From DASXQK01 sp963724385 (lineage in GTDB: Bacteria; Pseudomonadota; Alphaproteobacteria; Dongiales; Dongiaceae), in the NCBI GenBank assembly GCA_963724385.1, contig CAVRUJ010000001.1:2294001-2358000 (forward strand): a stretch of 64,000 nucleotides of DNA, given 5' to 3'. Below, piece by piece: positions 1 to 8,349 of this stretch; the first letter of the stretch is position 1, and each line of letters opens with the position of its first letter. The notes under the pieces are model-generated. The model ran no database searches. It was not told the DNA's origin and was given only the letters and a program-made list of their open reading frames with translations. Position numbers and translations under genes: made by a program.

Positions 1-118
1 CGACCAGGAGCTGGTGCGCATCAGGCGCCTGGAGGCGGAAATAACGACGGAGAAGCTATGCGACGTGCGGTTCGTGCCGCTCCTGCCCGGCTTACCTGCG
101 GAACGGGCAAGCGGATGA
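1..118 (+). CDS. pcm: Protein-L-isoaspartate O-methyltransferase, C-terminal end (partial)
   Basis: The window opens inside this gene; only the last 38 codons are visible, read from base 2 to the TGA at 116-118. The tail contains an ELVRIRR segment followed by VRFVPLLPG, the usual ending of Pcm, which methylates isoaspartyl residues so that damaged proteins can be repaired. The stop overlaps the next gene's start as ATGA (115-118), which fits the conserved alphaproteobacterial surE-pcm-nlpD order and suggests translational coupling. The methyltransferase domain lies outside the window, so the call rests on the tail motif plus gene order. Confidence 0.75.
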   Translation, partial: DQELVRIRRLEAEITTEKLCDVRFVPLLPGLPAERASG

Positions 119-1404
119 GGTTCGGCGCACTTGCTGGCTGCCTGCTGGCAGCAATGCTGCTTGCTGGCTGTGCCGATTTCGGGGGCAGCGACAATTCTGC
201 CAATGCCGTGTCTTCGGCCAGTCCTCCTCCAGCCAACATACAGCCCGGCGATCAGCTCTACGTCGCGGTTTCCGGGGATACGGTCGACAGCGTCGCCCAG
301 CTCTTCGGCGTGCCGGTGCAAAGTCTGATCGACACCAATCACCTGTCCCCTCCCTATGAGCTGACGCCGGGACAGGAACTCGATATTCCGCACGGGAGCG
401 CCGCGTCGGGCGGCGTCTACACCGTCGTCCCCGGCGACACGCTCACGCGCATCGCCCGTCAGCACGCGACGACGGTGAGTGCGCTCGCTGCCGCCAACGG
501 GCTTGTGCCTCCCTATCTCATCAAGGTCGGTCAGCAAATCCGGCTGCCGGGTTCCCCAGAGGTAGAGAGCGCCGGCGCCGCCCCGGGCATGGTGCTTCCT
601 CCGGCCCAGCCGGGCCCCAGCCTTCCCGCGGCCGGATCCGCCAGCATGACGACCGAGAGCCTGGCCCCGCCGCCAGGCGTCAGCGCCGCGCCGCTGCCGG
701 GCAGTTCCGTGCCCGCCGCTCCCGCGTCCTTGCCGGGAGCGGGTTCAACCGCCGGAACTCAGTCCCTTCCACCGCCCGTCTTGACCGCGGTGACGCCGGC
801 AGCGGCACTGCCGGGCCAGCCGCTTGCCGTCGCCCAACCTCAGCCGGAGCCGGCCGCCGGCACGACTGCGACCGGAGCCGGAGCGCAAGCCAGCGTTCTG
901 CCTCCTCCTCCCCCGCCACCCAAGCCATCGACCCTCTCGGCTATCGGACAGGCCACGGCCGCGCTCGAACCTCAGGCGGGCCAAAGCGGAAGCGAGACGG
1001 CGCCGGCGGCGCGCAGCTCCGGCAAGTTCTTCTGGCCGGTCAACGGCAAGGTCATCTCGCCATTCGGACCCAAGGATGGCGGCCAGCACAATGACGGGAT
1101 CAACATCGCAGCGCCCCTGGGCACGCCGGTGAAAGCGGCGGAGAACGGGGTCGTCGTCTATGCCGGCAACGAACTACGCGGTTTCGGCAACTTGCTGCTG
1201 ATCCGCCATGCGGACGGCTGGGTTTCCGCCTATGCCCATTGCGACACGCTGCTGGTGAAACGGGGCGCCCAGGTGAAGCGCGGCCAGGTGATCGCCCGGG
1301 TCGGGCAGACCGGCAACGTGGACAGCCCCCAATTGCATTTCGAACTGCGCAAAGGCGCTCAGGCGGTCGACCCCATGACGGAACTGGCGCCACAAGGGGC
1401 CTGA
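115..1404 (+). CDS. LysM/M23-domain lipoprotein, NlpD-like murein hydrolase activator
   Basis: 429-residue envelope lipoprotein. A signal peptide ends in the lipobox LAGC (Cys19). Two LysM peptidoglycan-binding domains follow (about 49-93 and 101-145, each with a GDT motif), then a long Pro/Ala-rich linker (150-300) and a C-terminal LytM/M23 domain (about 305-420). The M23 zinc and catalytic positions are degenerate: the usual H-x3-D reads HNDGIN, and the HLH motif reads QLH in SPQLHFE. It is therefore more likely an activator of amidases during septal peptidoglycan splitting (NlpD/DipM class) than an endopeptidase. The ATG at 115 is chosen because it gives the lipoprotein signal and overlaps the pcm stop; a start at 58 would add a non-signal extension. 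Confidence 0.88.
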   Translation: MRFGALAGCLLAAMLLAGCADFGGSDNSANAVSSASPPPANIQPGDQLYVAVSGDTVDSVAQLFGVPVQSLIDTNHLSPPYELTPGQELDIPHGSAASGGVYTVVPGDTLTRIARQHATTVSALAAANGLVPPYLIKVGQQIRLPGSPEVESAGAAPGMVLPPAQPGPSLPAAGSASMTTESLAPPPGVSAAPLPGSSVPAAPASLPGAGSTAGTQSLPPPVLTAVTPAAALPGQPLAVAQPQPEPAAGTTATGAGAQASVLPPPPPPPKPSTLSAIGQATAALEPQAGQSGSETAPAARSSGKFFWPVNGKVISPFGPKDGGQHNDGINIAAPLGTPVKAAENGVVVYAGNELRGFGNLLLIRHADGWVSAYAHCDTLLVKRGAQVKRGQVIARVGQTGNVDSPQLHFELRKGAQAVDPMTELAPQGA

Positions 1405-1426
1405 CCAGGGGTCAAAGAGGCTGAAT

Positions 1427-2125
1427 TCAATCGGCGGAATCGGTCGTCGACGCGGCGCTTCGGGAAGTCAGGGGACGCTGAGCAGGCGATTTCCGCGGCT
1501 CGCGTTCGTGGAGGAGGTTGAGGACCCACTCCTGCATGATGTTTTTGGCTTCTTCCGGCGTGTAGGCGGTCTCGTCCATGACCCAGCCCAGCCACAGGCC
1601 GTCGACCATTTGGGCAAAGGTCCAGCCGGCGATGCGCGTATCCAGCGCGATGCCGCGTTCGCGCGCCGCGTTCTCCAGCAGGCTGCTGATGGATTTGCGA
1701 TAAGCCCGCCAGACCCTCAGATGCACTTTGCGCAGTCCGGGATGCCAATAGACGACGCCCCAAAAGGCCAGCCACACCGCCGCTTCGTCACGGCCCATGA
1801 TCGGCTTGCGGAAAGTCACCTCGATGACCGCCAGGAGACGGGCCAGCGGATCGAGCCCGACGGTGTTCATCGCCCGGCGGGTTTCCTGGCGGAGTTGCCT
1901 CACCAGATATCGGAAGGCCTCGAGAAGGAGATCGTCCTTGCCTTCGAAATAATGCCCGATCAAGCCGCGGGAAAGGCCTGCCTCGTCGCAGATGGTCTGT
2001 ACGGTGGAGTTGTGGTAGCCGAGCCGGGCGATTGAGGCGATGGTGCCTCGGATCAGGTCGCGCCGGCGCGCGGCGCCGATGCCGGCGCGCTTGCCCGACG
2101 ATCCGGACGGTTTTACCCGCCGCAA
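1427..2125 (-). CDS. TetR-family regulator, BetI-like
   Basis: 232-residue one-component regulator. The N-terminal helix-turn-helix covers about residues 25-70, with recognition helix GLSRGLIGHYF. The C-terminal part carries the WLAFWG and DGLWLGW segments characteristic of BetI-type TetR repressors, which in characterised members respond to choline or osmolytes. No bet genes are nearby, so the ligand is unknown. The apparent start is TTG (2125), preceded by a GGA at short spacing. It converges on the LysM lipoprotein gene, and 238 bases without a recognisable gene separate its start from the next gene. The C-terminal tail is Ser/Arg-rich and probably disordered. Confidence 0.82.
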   Translation of the reverse strand: MRRVKPSGSSGKRAGIGAARRRDLIRGTIASIARLGYHNSTVQTICDEAGLSRGLIGHYFEGKDDLLLEAFRYLVRQLRQETRRAMNTVGLDPLARLLAVIEVTFRKPIMGRDEAAVWLAFWGVVYWHPGLRKVHLRVWRAYRKSISSLLENAARERGIALDTRIAGWTFAQMVDGLWLGWVMDETAYTPEEAKNIMQEWVLNLLHEREPRKSPAQRPLTSRSAASTTDSAD

Positions 2126-2363
2126 GCTTCCACCGCGATGGAGAACCGCACGCGCGCCCCCCCAATGTTCTAGCCAGCCTCACGCTTGCGCGCCTGGCGG
2201 CGGTTCGGCGTCCACTGCCGGAGCCTTGGACGGCGGGCCCTCTTCTCCCCAACTCGATCGAGTGGCCCGCCCGAACCTTGGCCGGAGCATGGCAAATTTG
2301 GGTTGGAGAAACAACTGTTCTCGGCGAGTAAAGGCGGCAGGAACGGTTGCGCCTAAGGGAGCG

Positions 2364-3221
2364 TCAGTCGAGTCGATGCCCCAGCCGCCCGGCGAGATCC
2401 TGAATGAACTGCCAGGCCACGCGCCCTGAGCGCGCGCCGCGGGTCAGCGACCATTCGTTGGCCTCAGCCCTAAGGGTCTCGACCGGCAGGTCCAGGGCGA
2501 AGCGCCGGGCGTAGCCCTCGACGATGGCGAAGTAGGTGTCCTGATCGCAATTGTGGAAGCCGAGCCAGAGGCCGAATCGATCGGACAGGGAGACCCTTTC
2601 CTCCACCGCTTCGGCCGGGTTGATGGCCGTCGAGCGCTCGTTTTCGATCATCTCTCTCGGCATCAGGTGGCGCCGGTTGGAGGTGGCATAGAAGACGACG
2701 TTTTCTGGCCGCCCTTCTATGCCTCCTTCGAGCACGGCCTTCAGGGACTTGTAGCTGGTATCGGCGGCATCGAAGGAAAGATCGTCGCAGAACAGAAGGC
2801 ACCGGCGCCGGCTGGCTCTGAGCCGGGCGAGAAGGGCGGGGAGCGAGGCGAGATCCTCGCGGTGGATCTCGATGAGCGCAAGGCCGCCCCCGGTCTCGGC
2901 ATTGACGGCAGCATGCACCGCCTTGACCAGCGAGCTCTTGCCCGTTCCGCGCGCGCCCCACAAGAGGGCATTGTTGGCCGGCAGGCCTTTGGCGAAGCGC
3001 CGGGTGTTCTCTAGCAGAGTGTCGCGGGCGCGCTCAACGCCGCGCAGCAGGTCGAGATCGACCCGGCTCACCTTGCCCACGGCCTCCAACCGCCCGCCCT
3101 CGGCATGCCAGATGAAGGCCTCCGCCTTGTCCAGGGGATCGGAGGCGGCCGCTGCCGGAGCGAGCCGTTCGAGGGCGCCGGCAATGCGCTGAAGGAGAGG
3201 CAGGAAAGGGGCGTCATTCAT
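2364..3221 (-). CDS. DUF815-family AAA+ ATPase
   Basis: 285-residue ATP-binding protein of the DUF815 family, which sits beside yajC in many alphaproteobacteria; its physiological role is not established. A clear Walker A (WGARGTGKSSL) lies near residue 90, with a Walker B-like LFCDDLSF segment and a sensor-type YATSNRRHLMP. The ATG at 3221 is preferred over the extension to 3269 because homologues begin near the MNDAPFLPLL segment. It is transcribed divergently from yajC, sharing the intergenic region that holds the yajC promoter candidate. Confidence 0.85.
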   Translation of the reverse strand: MNDAPFLPLLQRIAGALERLAPAAAASDPLDKAEAFIWHAEGGRLEAVGKVSRVDLDLLRGVERARDTLLENTRRFAKGLPANNALLWGARGTGKSSLVKAVHAAVNAETGGGLALIEIHREDLASLPALLARLRASRRRCLLFCDDLSFDAADTSYKSLKAVLEGGIEGRPENVVFYATSNRRHLMPREMIENERSTAINPAEAVEERVSLSDRFGLWLGFHNCDQDTYFAIVEGYARRFALDLPVETLRAEANEWSLTRGARSGRVAWQFIQDLAGRLGHRLD

Positions 3222-3268
3222 GGCGAGATCGAGCCTAGCATGCTGAAATCCCTGGCGTCCCGCCGGCA

Positions 3269-3296
3269 TTGCATTTCCGGGTCGGGCCGCTATAGT
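3269..3296 (+). promoter_or_regulatory. Candidate sigma-70-type promoter for yajC-secDF
   Basis: TTGCAT (3269-3274) and TATAGT (3291-3296) are separated by 16 bases, and the -10 ends 32 bases before the yajC start codon. This matches the expected geometry of a housekeeping promoter. It is a pattern match only. Confidence 0.45.
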
Positions 3297-3328
3297 CCGC
3301 CGCTCGAAGAAACCTTGCAGGACTGGCG

Positions 3329-3706
3329 ATGTTCATTACTGATGCCTATGCGCAAGCTGCTTCCGGCGCGGCCGGCGGTGCCACAGGGAGCATGCTGCAA
3401 TTCCTGCCGCTGGTCCTGATCTTCGTCGTGTTCTACTTCCTGCTGATTCGCCCCCAGCAGCGCAAGATGAAGGAGCACAAGGCGCTGGTCTCCGCGATCA
3501 AGCGCGGTGACCGGGTCATCACGACCGGCGGCCTTATCGGCCAGGTGAGCAAGGTGGTCGACGACAACGAGGTCCAACTCGAGATCGCCGAGGGCGTGCG
3601 CGTCCGGGTGCTTCGCGGCAGCATCAACGAGGTCCTGAACCGGACCGAGCCCGCCAAGGCTGTCCAGGACAATTCGCCCGACAAGAAGAGCAGCGACGGC
3701 CGCTAG
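3329..3706 (+). CDS. yajC: Preprotein translocase subunit YajC
   Basis: 125-residue single-span inner-membrane protein that associates with SecDF and the SecYEG translocon. After a short Ala/Gly-rich N-terminus there is one transmembrane helix (about residues 25-45), then the family signature RPQQRKMKEH and a cytoplasmic domain with KRGDRVITTGGLIG and GSINEVL. It is the first gene of the yajC-secD-secF cluster, with secD 33 bases downstream. Length and motifs are normal for the family. Confidence 0.96.
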   Translation: MFITDAYAQAASGAAGGATGSMLQFLPLVLIFVVFYFLLIRPQQRKMKEHKALVSAIKRGDRVITTGGLIGQVSKVVDDNEVQLEIAEGVRVRVLRGSINEVLNRTEPAKAVQDNSPDKKSSDGR

Positions 3707-3739
3707 GCCGCCGCACATGTTCCGGGCGAACCTCGCGCC

Positions 3740-5311
3740 ATGATGTATTTCGCAAGATGGAAGGTGACCACCATCCTGGCGGTGCTGGCGCTGGGCTGCA
3801 TATTCGCCTTTCCCAATCTGCTGCCCGCCCGGATCAGCGACGCGATTCCTTCCTGGCTGCCCCATGAGAGGGTGAGCCTGGGCCTCGACCTCCGGGGCGG
3901 CTCCCATCTTCTGCTGCAGGCCGACATCGATTCCTATGTCCATGAGCGTCTGACGGGCATCGTCGACGGCATCCGCGTGGAGTTGCGCAAGGCCAATATC
4001 GGCTACACCGATCTCGGCGTGCAGGGCAACGCGGTGAAGCTGAAGCTGCGCGATCCTTCCACCATCGACGCGGCCCGGCCTTTGCTCGAATCCCAGACCA
4101 CCGGCCTCGATCTGACGATCGGCGCCGACGGCGCGGTCGCCGCCAGCTACAGCGATACGGCCCTCGCCACATTGACCCAGCAGGTCATGGACCAGTCCAT
4201 CGACATCGTGCGCAAGCGTGTCGACGAGACCGGCACTCGGGAGCCGACGATCCAGCGCCAGGGCAAGGACCGCATCCTCGTCCAGCTTCCGGGTGTGCAG
4301 GACCCGGAGCAGGTCAAGAGGTATTTGGGGAAGACGGCGAAGATGACGTTCCGCTTCGTCGATACTTCGGTAGCGCCGGAAGACGCCGCCAAGGGGAACC
4401 TGCCGCCCACGTCCGAGCTTCTGCCGGCGGATTCGCCGCGACCGGGCGAACCTACCGCCTACGTGATCATGAAGCGGGTGATGGTCAGCGGCGAGAACCT
4501 GACCGATTCCCAGCCGAGCAACCATGACGGCATGTGGGTCGTCACGTTCAGTTTCGATTCTCTCGGTGCCACGCGCTTCTGCGATGCGACGCGCACCAAT
4601 GTCGGCAAGCTTTTCGCCATCGTGCTCGACAACAAGGTGATCAGCGCGCCGGTGATCCGTGACGCCATTTGCGGCGGGTCGGGCGAGATCAGCGGCAATT
4701 TCACCTCGGATTCCGCAACGGAGCTGGCGCGGCTGCTGCGATCCGGTGCGCTGCCGGCGCCGATGAAGATCATCGAGGAGCGCTCGGTCGGCCCCGACCT
4801 GGGGGCGGATTCCATCCGGGCCGGCGTCTATGCCTGCGCCGTCGGCTTCGCCATGGTGACGACCTATATGGTGCTGGCTTATGGCCTGTTCGGCCTGTTT
4901 GCCGACGTCGCGCTGATCTTCAACCTGATCCTCACAATCGCCGCTCTCTCCCTGCTTCAAGCAACCCTGACCCTGCCGGGCATCGCCGGCATGCTGCTGA
5001 CGCTCGGCATGTCGGTCGACGCCAATGTGCTGATCAACGAGCGCATCCGGGAGGAGACGAAGCTCGGCCGTTCGCCCATCGCCGCGCTCGATGCTGGCTT
5101 CCGGCGGGCCTTCGCGACCATCCTGGACTCGAACCTGACGACCTTGATCAAGATGGCGCTGCTTTACGTGCTCGGCTCCGGCACGGTGAAGGGCTTCGCC
5201 GTCACCATCAGCCTCGGCATCTGCACGTCGATGTTCACCGCCATCGTGCTGGTGCGATGGATCATGTCCGTATGGCTGCGCCGGAACCGTCCGGCGGCGC
5301 TGCCGGTATAG
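3740..5311 (+). CDS. secD: Protein translocase subunit SecD
   Basis: 523 residues. SecD uses the proton-motive force with SecF to complete export of proteins through SecYEG. It has an N-terminal transmembrane helix (about 8-28), the GLDLRGG motif that starts the large periplasmic domain, and five further helices in the C-terminal third, including the conserved GMSVDANVLINERIREE segment. It begins ATGATG, so the start is ambiguous by one codon. secF follows 14 bases after the stop as a separate gene rather than a fused SecDF. Confidence 0.97.
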   Translation: MMYFARWKVTTILAVLALGCIFAFPNLLPARISDAIPSWLPHERVSLGLDLRGGSHLLLQADIDSYVHERLTGIVDGIRVELRKANIGYTDLGVQGNAVKLKLRDPSTIDAARPLLESQTTGLDLTIGADGAVAASYSDTALATLTQQVMDQSIDIVRKRVDETGTREPTIQRQGKDRILVQLPGVQDPEQVKRYLGKTAKMTFRFVDTSVAPEDAAKGNLPPTSELLPADSPRPGEPTAYVIMKRVMVSGENLTDSQPSNHDGMWVVTFSFDSLGATRFCDATRTNVGKLFAIVLDNKVISAPVIRDAICGGSGEISGNFTSDSATELARLLRSGALPAPMKIIEERSVGPDLGADSIRAGVYACAVGFAMVTTYMVLAYGLFGLFADVALIFNLILTIAALSLLQATLTLPGIAGMLLTLGMSVDANVLINERIREETKLGRSPIAALDAGFRRAFATILDSNLTTLIKMALLYVLGSGTVKGFAVTISLGICTSMFTAIVLVRWIMSVWLRRNRPAALPV

Positions 5312-5325
5312 GGGAAGCGGGACTC

Positions 5326-6270
5326 ATGTATCGTCTGCGCTTCGTTCCGGACAATACCAAGATCGCCTTCATGCGCGGGCGCATCGCCGGCCTCGTCGTC
5401 TCGGCGATTCTCAGTACGGCCTCGATCTTCCTGTTCTTCTACCCGGGCCTCAACTACGGCATCGATTTCCGCGGCGGCATCGCCATCGAGGCGAGGACCC
5501 AAGGCCCCGCGGATTTCAGCGCCTTGCGTTCGTCGCTCAACGGGCTCGGCCTAGGCGAGGCGGCGCTTCAGCAGTTCGGTTCGCCCGACAACGTGCTGAT
5601 CCGGCTCGAACGACAGCCCGGCGGCGACGAAGCACAGCAGAAGGCGGTCGAGCTGGTGCGCCAGATGCTTTCGGCCAAATTCCCGGGCACCGAGTTGCGA
5701 TCGGTGGAGGCGGTTGGCGCCACGATCAGCGGCGAGCTGTTCCAGAACGGCATGATCGCGCTCGGCCTCGCGCTGGTTGCGATGCTGATCTACATCTGGT
5801 TCCGATTCGAATGGCAATTCGGCGTCGGCGCCGTCGTGACCCTGATCCTCGATGTAACCAAGACGGTCGGGTTTTTCGCCCTCACGGGCCTGCAATTCAA
5901 CCTCACCAGCCTGGCGGCGATTCTCACCGTCATGGGGTATTCCATCAACGACAAGGTGGTGGTCTATGACCGGGTGCGAGAGAACCTGCGCAAGTACAAG
6001 GCCATGCCGCTGCGTCAACTGATCGACCTCTCGATCAACGAAACCCTGAACCGAACGATCAATACCTCGACTACGACCTTCCTGGCGACCCTGCCTCTGG
6101 CGCTCGTGGCCACCGGCGCGGTCAGGGAATTCGCCTTCGTGATCCTTTTCGGCATCGTCGTCGGCACCTCTTCTTCCATTTTCATCGCCGCGCCGATCCT
6201 TCTGTTCCTGGGTGAGAACCGGTTGCGCCGCGGGCCGAAGCCTAAGCTCGTGGTCGACGCGCGGCCTTGA
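5326..6270 (+). CDS. secF: Protein translocase subunit SecF
   Basis: 314-residue partner of SecD. It shows the N-terminal helix, the GIDFRGG motif, a periplasmic domain and five C-terminal helices, with the family's GYSINDKVVVYDRVRE signature. The ATG at 5326 lies 14 bases after secD, and the reading frame stays open far upstream only as an overlap with secD. Length is normal for a stand-alone SecF. The following Mth938-like gene starts 13 bases after its stop, so the four genes probably form one transcript. Confidence 0.97.
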   Translation: MYRLRFVPDNTKIAFMRGRIAGLVVSAILSTASIFLFFYPGLNYGIDFRGGIAIEARTQGPADFSALRSSLNGLGLGEAALQQFGSPDNVLIRLERQPGGDEAQQKAVELVRQMLSAKFPGTELRSVEAVGATISGELFQNGMIALGLALVAMLIYIWFRFEWQFGVGAVVTLILDVTKTVGFFALTGLQFNLTSLAAILTVMGYSINDKVVVYDRVRENLRKYKAMPLRQLIDLSINETLNRTINTSTTTFLATLPLALVATGAVREFAFVILFGIVVGTSSSIFIAAPILLFLGENRLRRGPKPKLVVDARP

Positions 6271-6283
6271 GCGGCGCCGCTCC

Positions 6284-6667
6284 TTGGACCTGACGCCACT
6301 CATTCCCGGCGGCCGACAGATCATCGAAAGCTATGGCGACGGGCGCTTCCGGGTGGGCGGGCAGGTCCACGCCGGCGCCTTGCTCGTCTTCCCGACGAGA
6401 AGCCTCGCCTGGCCCATAACCGAGGCGGCGGAGGCGAGCCTTGAGAATCTGGCCGCTGTGCTGAATGCCGGGCGGGAGGGCGAGGTGGACCTGCTCTTGT
6501 TCGGCCAGGGTCGGCGCATGCTGCCAATGCCGCCAGACCTGCGCCAGGGCCTGAAGGCGGCCGGCGTGGTCGTCGAGCCGATGGACACGGGTGCTGCCTG
6601 CCGGACCTATAACGTGCTCATGGCCGAGGGCCGGTTGGTCGCTGCCGCGCTGATCGCCGTGCCATGA
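6284..6667 (+). CDS. Mth938-like domain-containing protein (DUF498)
   Basis: 127-residue protein with the Mth938 fold, a small Rossmann-like domain also found in mitochondrial NDUFAF3-type assembly factors. Visible features are the opening LIPGGRQIIESYGDGRFRV, the LLLFGQGRRM loop and the C-terminal YNVLMAEGR segment. The best start is a TTG at 6284; no ATG or GTG fits the expected N-terminus. The secDF-Mth938-NDUFAF6-like order recurs in alphaproteobacteria, and a role in respiratory complex I assembly has been suggested for the family. That role is inference here. Confidence 0.85.
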   Translation: MDLTPLIPGGRQIIESYGDGRFRVGGQVHAGALLVFPTRSLAWPITEAAEASLENLAAVLNAGREGEVDLLLFGQGRRMLPMPPDLRQGLKAAGVVVEPMDTGAACRTYNVLMAEGRLVAAALIAVP

Positions 6668-6671
6668 CGTG

Positions 6672-6693
6672 AAAACGGGGCCCGCGGGCCCCG
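6672..6693 (-). terminator. Rho-independent terminator for the PuuD-like gene
   Basis: CGGGGCCCGCGGGCCCCG (6676-6693) is a perfect palindrome lying between two convergent genes. Read on the minus strand it is followed by TTTT, so it fits an intrinsic terminator for the leftward gene ending at 6719. It may also slow transcription from the secDF side. Confidence 0.6.
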
Positions 6694-6718
6694 GTCTCAC
6701 CTCACACCATGGTCCTCT

Positions 6719-7300
6719 CTAGCCGAGCAACCTGAATCCAACCATGCAGAACAGCATGGGGATGGAAAGCATGGTGTTGGTGCGCGACGCGAGCATGGCA
6801 ACTCGGCCGGCCTTCTTCTTTGCATCCGCGTCGGCCTGGACAATTCCGAGCACTTTCTTCTGGTTCGGCCAGATCACGAACCAGACATTGGCCGCCATGA
6901 TTATGGCAAGCCACATGCCGATGCCGATCGTGGTCACCGGCGCCTGCAGGGTGAGGGCCGCCCCGATGTACTGGTTGGCCCCCGCGGTCAGCAAGCCGAA
7001 CAGCACGGTCGTGGCCGCGGCCCAGCGGAACCAGAACAGCGCCGTGGGCGCGATGACCTTGCTGACGGCCGGCTTCTGCTCGTCGGGGATCTTCGGCATG
7101 GACGGGATCTGCACGAAGTTGAAGTAGTAGAGCAGGCCGATCCAGAAAATCGCGGCCAGCACATGGCACCATGTGAACAGGAAGGCCCAGAAGGCGATAT
7201 TGCCGAGGTCGCTATAGTAGCCACGGATCAGGAGGACGATGAGAGCTAGAATGAGGCCGAGGCCTATCGTCTTGTGCAGGTTCTCCAGCGGATTCTTCAT
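6719..7300 (-). CDS. Membrane protein related to the urate hydroxylase PuuD membrane domain
   Basis: 193-residue integral membrane protein with about four hydrophobic segments. Similar proteins are annotated as urate hydroxylase PuuD or urate oxidase N-terminal domain (PF06181). The supporting stretches are WCHVLAAIFWIGLLYYFNF, with a potential haem-ligand His, and ANVWFVIWPNQKKVLG. Characterised PuuD has roughly eight membrane helices plus a C-terminal cytochrome c domain. This protein covers only about half of the membrane part and has no CxxCH, so purine catabolism should not be assumed. It is monocistronic and divergent from the NDUFAF6-like gene. Confidence 0.65.
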   Translation of the reverse strand: MKNPLENLHKTIGLGLILALIVLLIRGYYSDLGNIAFWAFLFTWCHVLAAIFWIGLLYYFNFVQIPSMPKIPDEQKPAVSKVIAPTALFWFRWAAATTVLFGLLTAGANQYIGAALTLQAPVTTIGIGMWLAIIMAANVWFVIWPNQKKVLGIVQADADAKKKAGRVAMLASRTNTMLSIPMLFCMVGFRLLG

Positions 7301-7345
7301 CGAACGCCCCCTTGGCTTGCGAAACTGAAACTATAATCATTCTAT

Positions 7346-7359
7346 CCCAACGCGTTGGG
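7346..7359. promoter_or_regulatory. Perfect 14-bp palindrome in a divergent intergenic region
   Basis: CCCAACGCGTTGGG is fully self-complementary. It lies between the start of the PuuD-like gene (7300, minus) and the start of the NDUFAF6-like gene (7397, plus), with a TATAAT hexamer at 7332-7337 beside it. Position and symmetry suggest an operator for a dimeric regulator; which one is unknown. Confidence 0.35.
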
Positions 7360-7396
7360 GCTTCAACGCTCATATGTCCCCACGGTCATTCCGGTC

Positions 7397-8242
7397 ATGT
7401 CGGAAAGCGATTTTGCCTATTGCGCGCGAACCTTGCGGCGTCAGGACCATGACCGCTATCTGACGGCGCTGTTCGCGCCGCCCGATCGCCAAGGCGCGCT
7501 ATTCGCGCTCTACGCCTTCAACCAGGAATTGGCGCGGGTCCGGGAATCGGTGAAGGAACCGCTCATGGGCCTGATGCGGCTCCAGTGGTGGCGGGATGCG
7601 CTCAGCGAGATCGACGAGGGTCGGCCCCGCGCCCACGCCGTGATCCGGCCCCTGGCCCAGGCGATCGCGACCCACGGCCTGGAGCGCGGGATGCTGGAGC
7701 GTCTGGTGGAAACCCGGGAACGCGACATGGCCGATGAGCCGCCGGCAGACCTCGCGGCCCTGCTGGACTATGCCGAAGGCAGTTCGGGGGTCCTGGCGCT
7801 GCAGGCGCTCAAGGTCCTGGGGCAGCCGGGTCCCGCGGCCGAGGAGGCGGCGTGTGACCTGGGCATTGCTTGGGCATTGATCGGCATCGCCAGAGCGGTG
7901 CCGTTTCATGCAGCCAAGCGTCGCCTCTATCTTCCGGCGGACCTGATGGCTGCGGCCGGCCTGTCGCCGGGACGTCTCTTCGAAAAGGGCTCCTCGCCGG
8001 CCCTTCGTCCCGTCGTGGAGGCCTTGGCCGAGGAAGCGCGGGGCCGGCTGGCCGCGGTTCGCCGGGTCCGAGGGCAGGTACCGCGCCGCTTCCATCCGGT
8101 CTTCCTCCAGGCGACGCTCGCCCGCGGCCATCTCCGCCGCCTGGAAGCGGCGGCCTATGACCCCTTCGATGCCCGGGTTCAACAACCGCCGCCCGGGCGG
8201 ATCTGGGGCCTCGCTTTGAATCGCTTGCTCGGTCGGTATTAA
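7397..8242 (+). CDS. Squalene/phytoene synthase-fold protein, NDUFAF6-like
   Basis: 281-residue all-helical protein of the squalene/phytoene synthase superfamily. The substrate-binding Asp-rich motifs of true prenyl synthases are absent: the first is replaced by ALYAFNQELARVRE and the second by an IGIARAVPF segment. This is typical of the NDUFAF6 branch, linked to respiratory complex I assembly in mitochondria. LQWWRDAL is also conserved in that branch. Proximity to the secDF-Mth938 cluster supports an assembly-factor role over carotenoid synthesis. The ATG at 7397 is chosen over an upstream TTG because it matches the family N-terminus. Confidence 0.82.
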   Translation: MSESDFAYCARTLRRQDHDRYLTALFAPPDRQGALFALYAFNQELARVRESVKEPLMGLMRLQWWRDALSEIDEGRPRAHAVIRPLAQAIATHGLERGMLERLVETRERDMADEPPADLAALLDYAEGSSGVLALQALKVLGQPGPAAEEAACDLGIAWALIGIARAVPFHAAKRRLYLPADLMAAAGLSPGRLFEKGSSPALRPVVEALAEEARGRLAAVRRVRGQVPRRFHPVFLQATLARGHLRRLEAAAYDPFDARVQQPPPGRIWGLALNRLLGRY

Positions 8243-8349
8243 GGCTTAGCGCCCTCGGCAATAATGGGCGGCTCCCATGGGCCAGATGCAATGGTGATGG
8301 AGCCGCGGACGCCCTATTCTCGACGGGACTCTGAGGCAACGGAGGAATT

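Noticed and set aside
3290..4960. 556-codon minus-strand ORF
   Set aside because: Antisense to yajC and secD, which are unambiguous; the composition (His/Asp/Arg-rich) is typical of a shadow frame.
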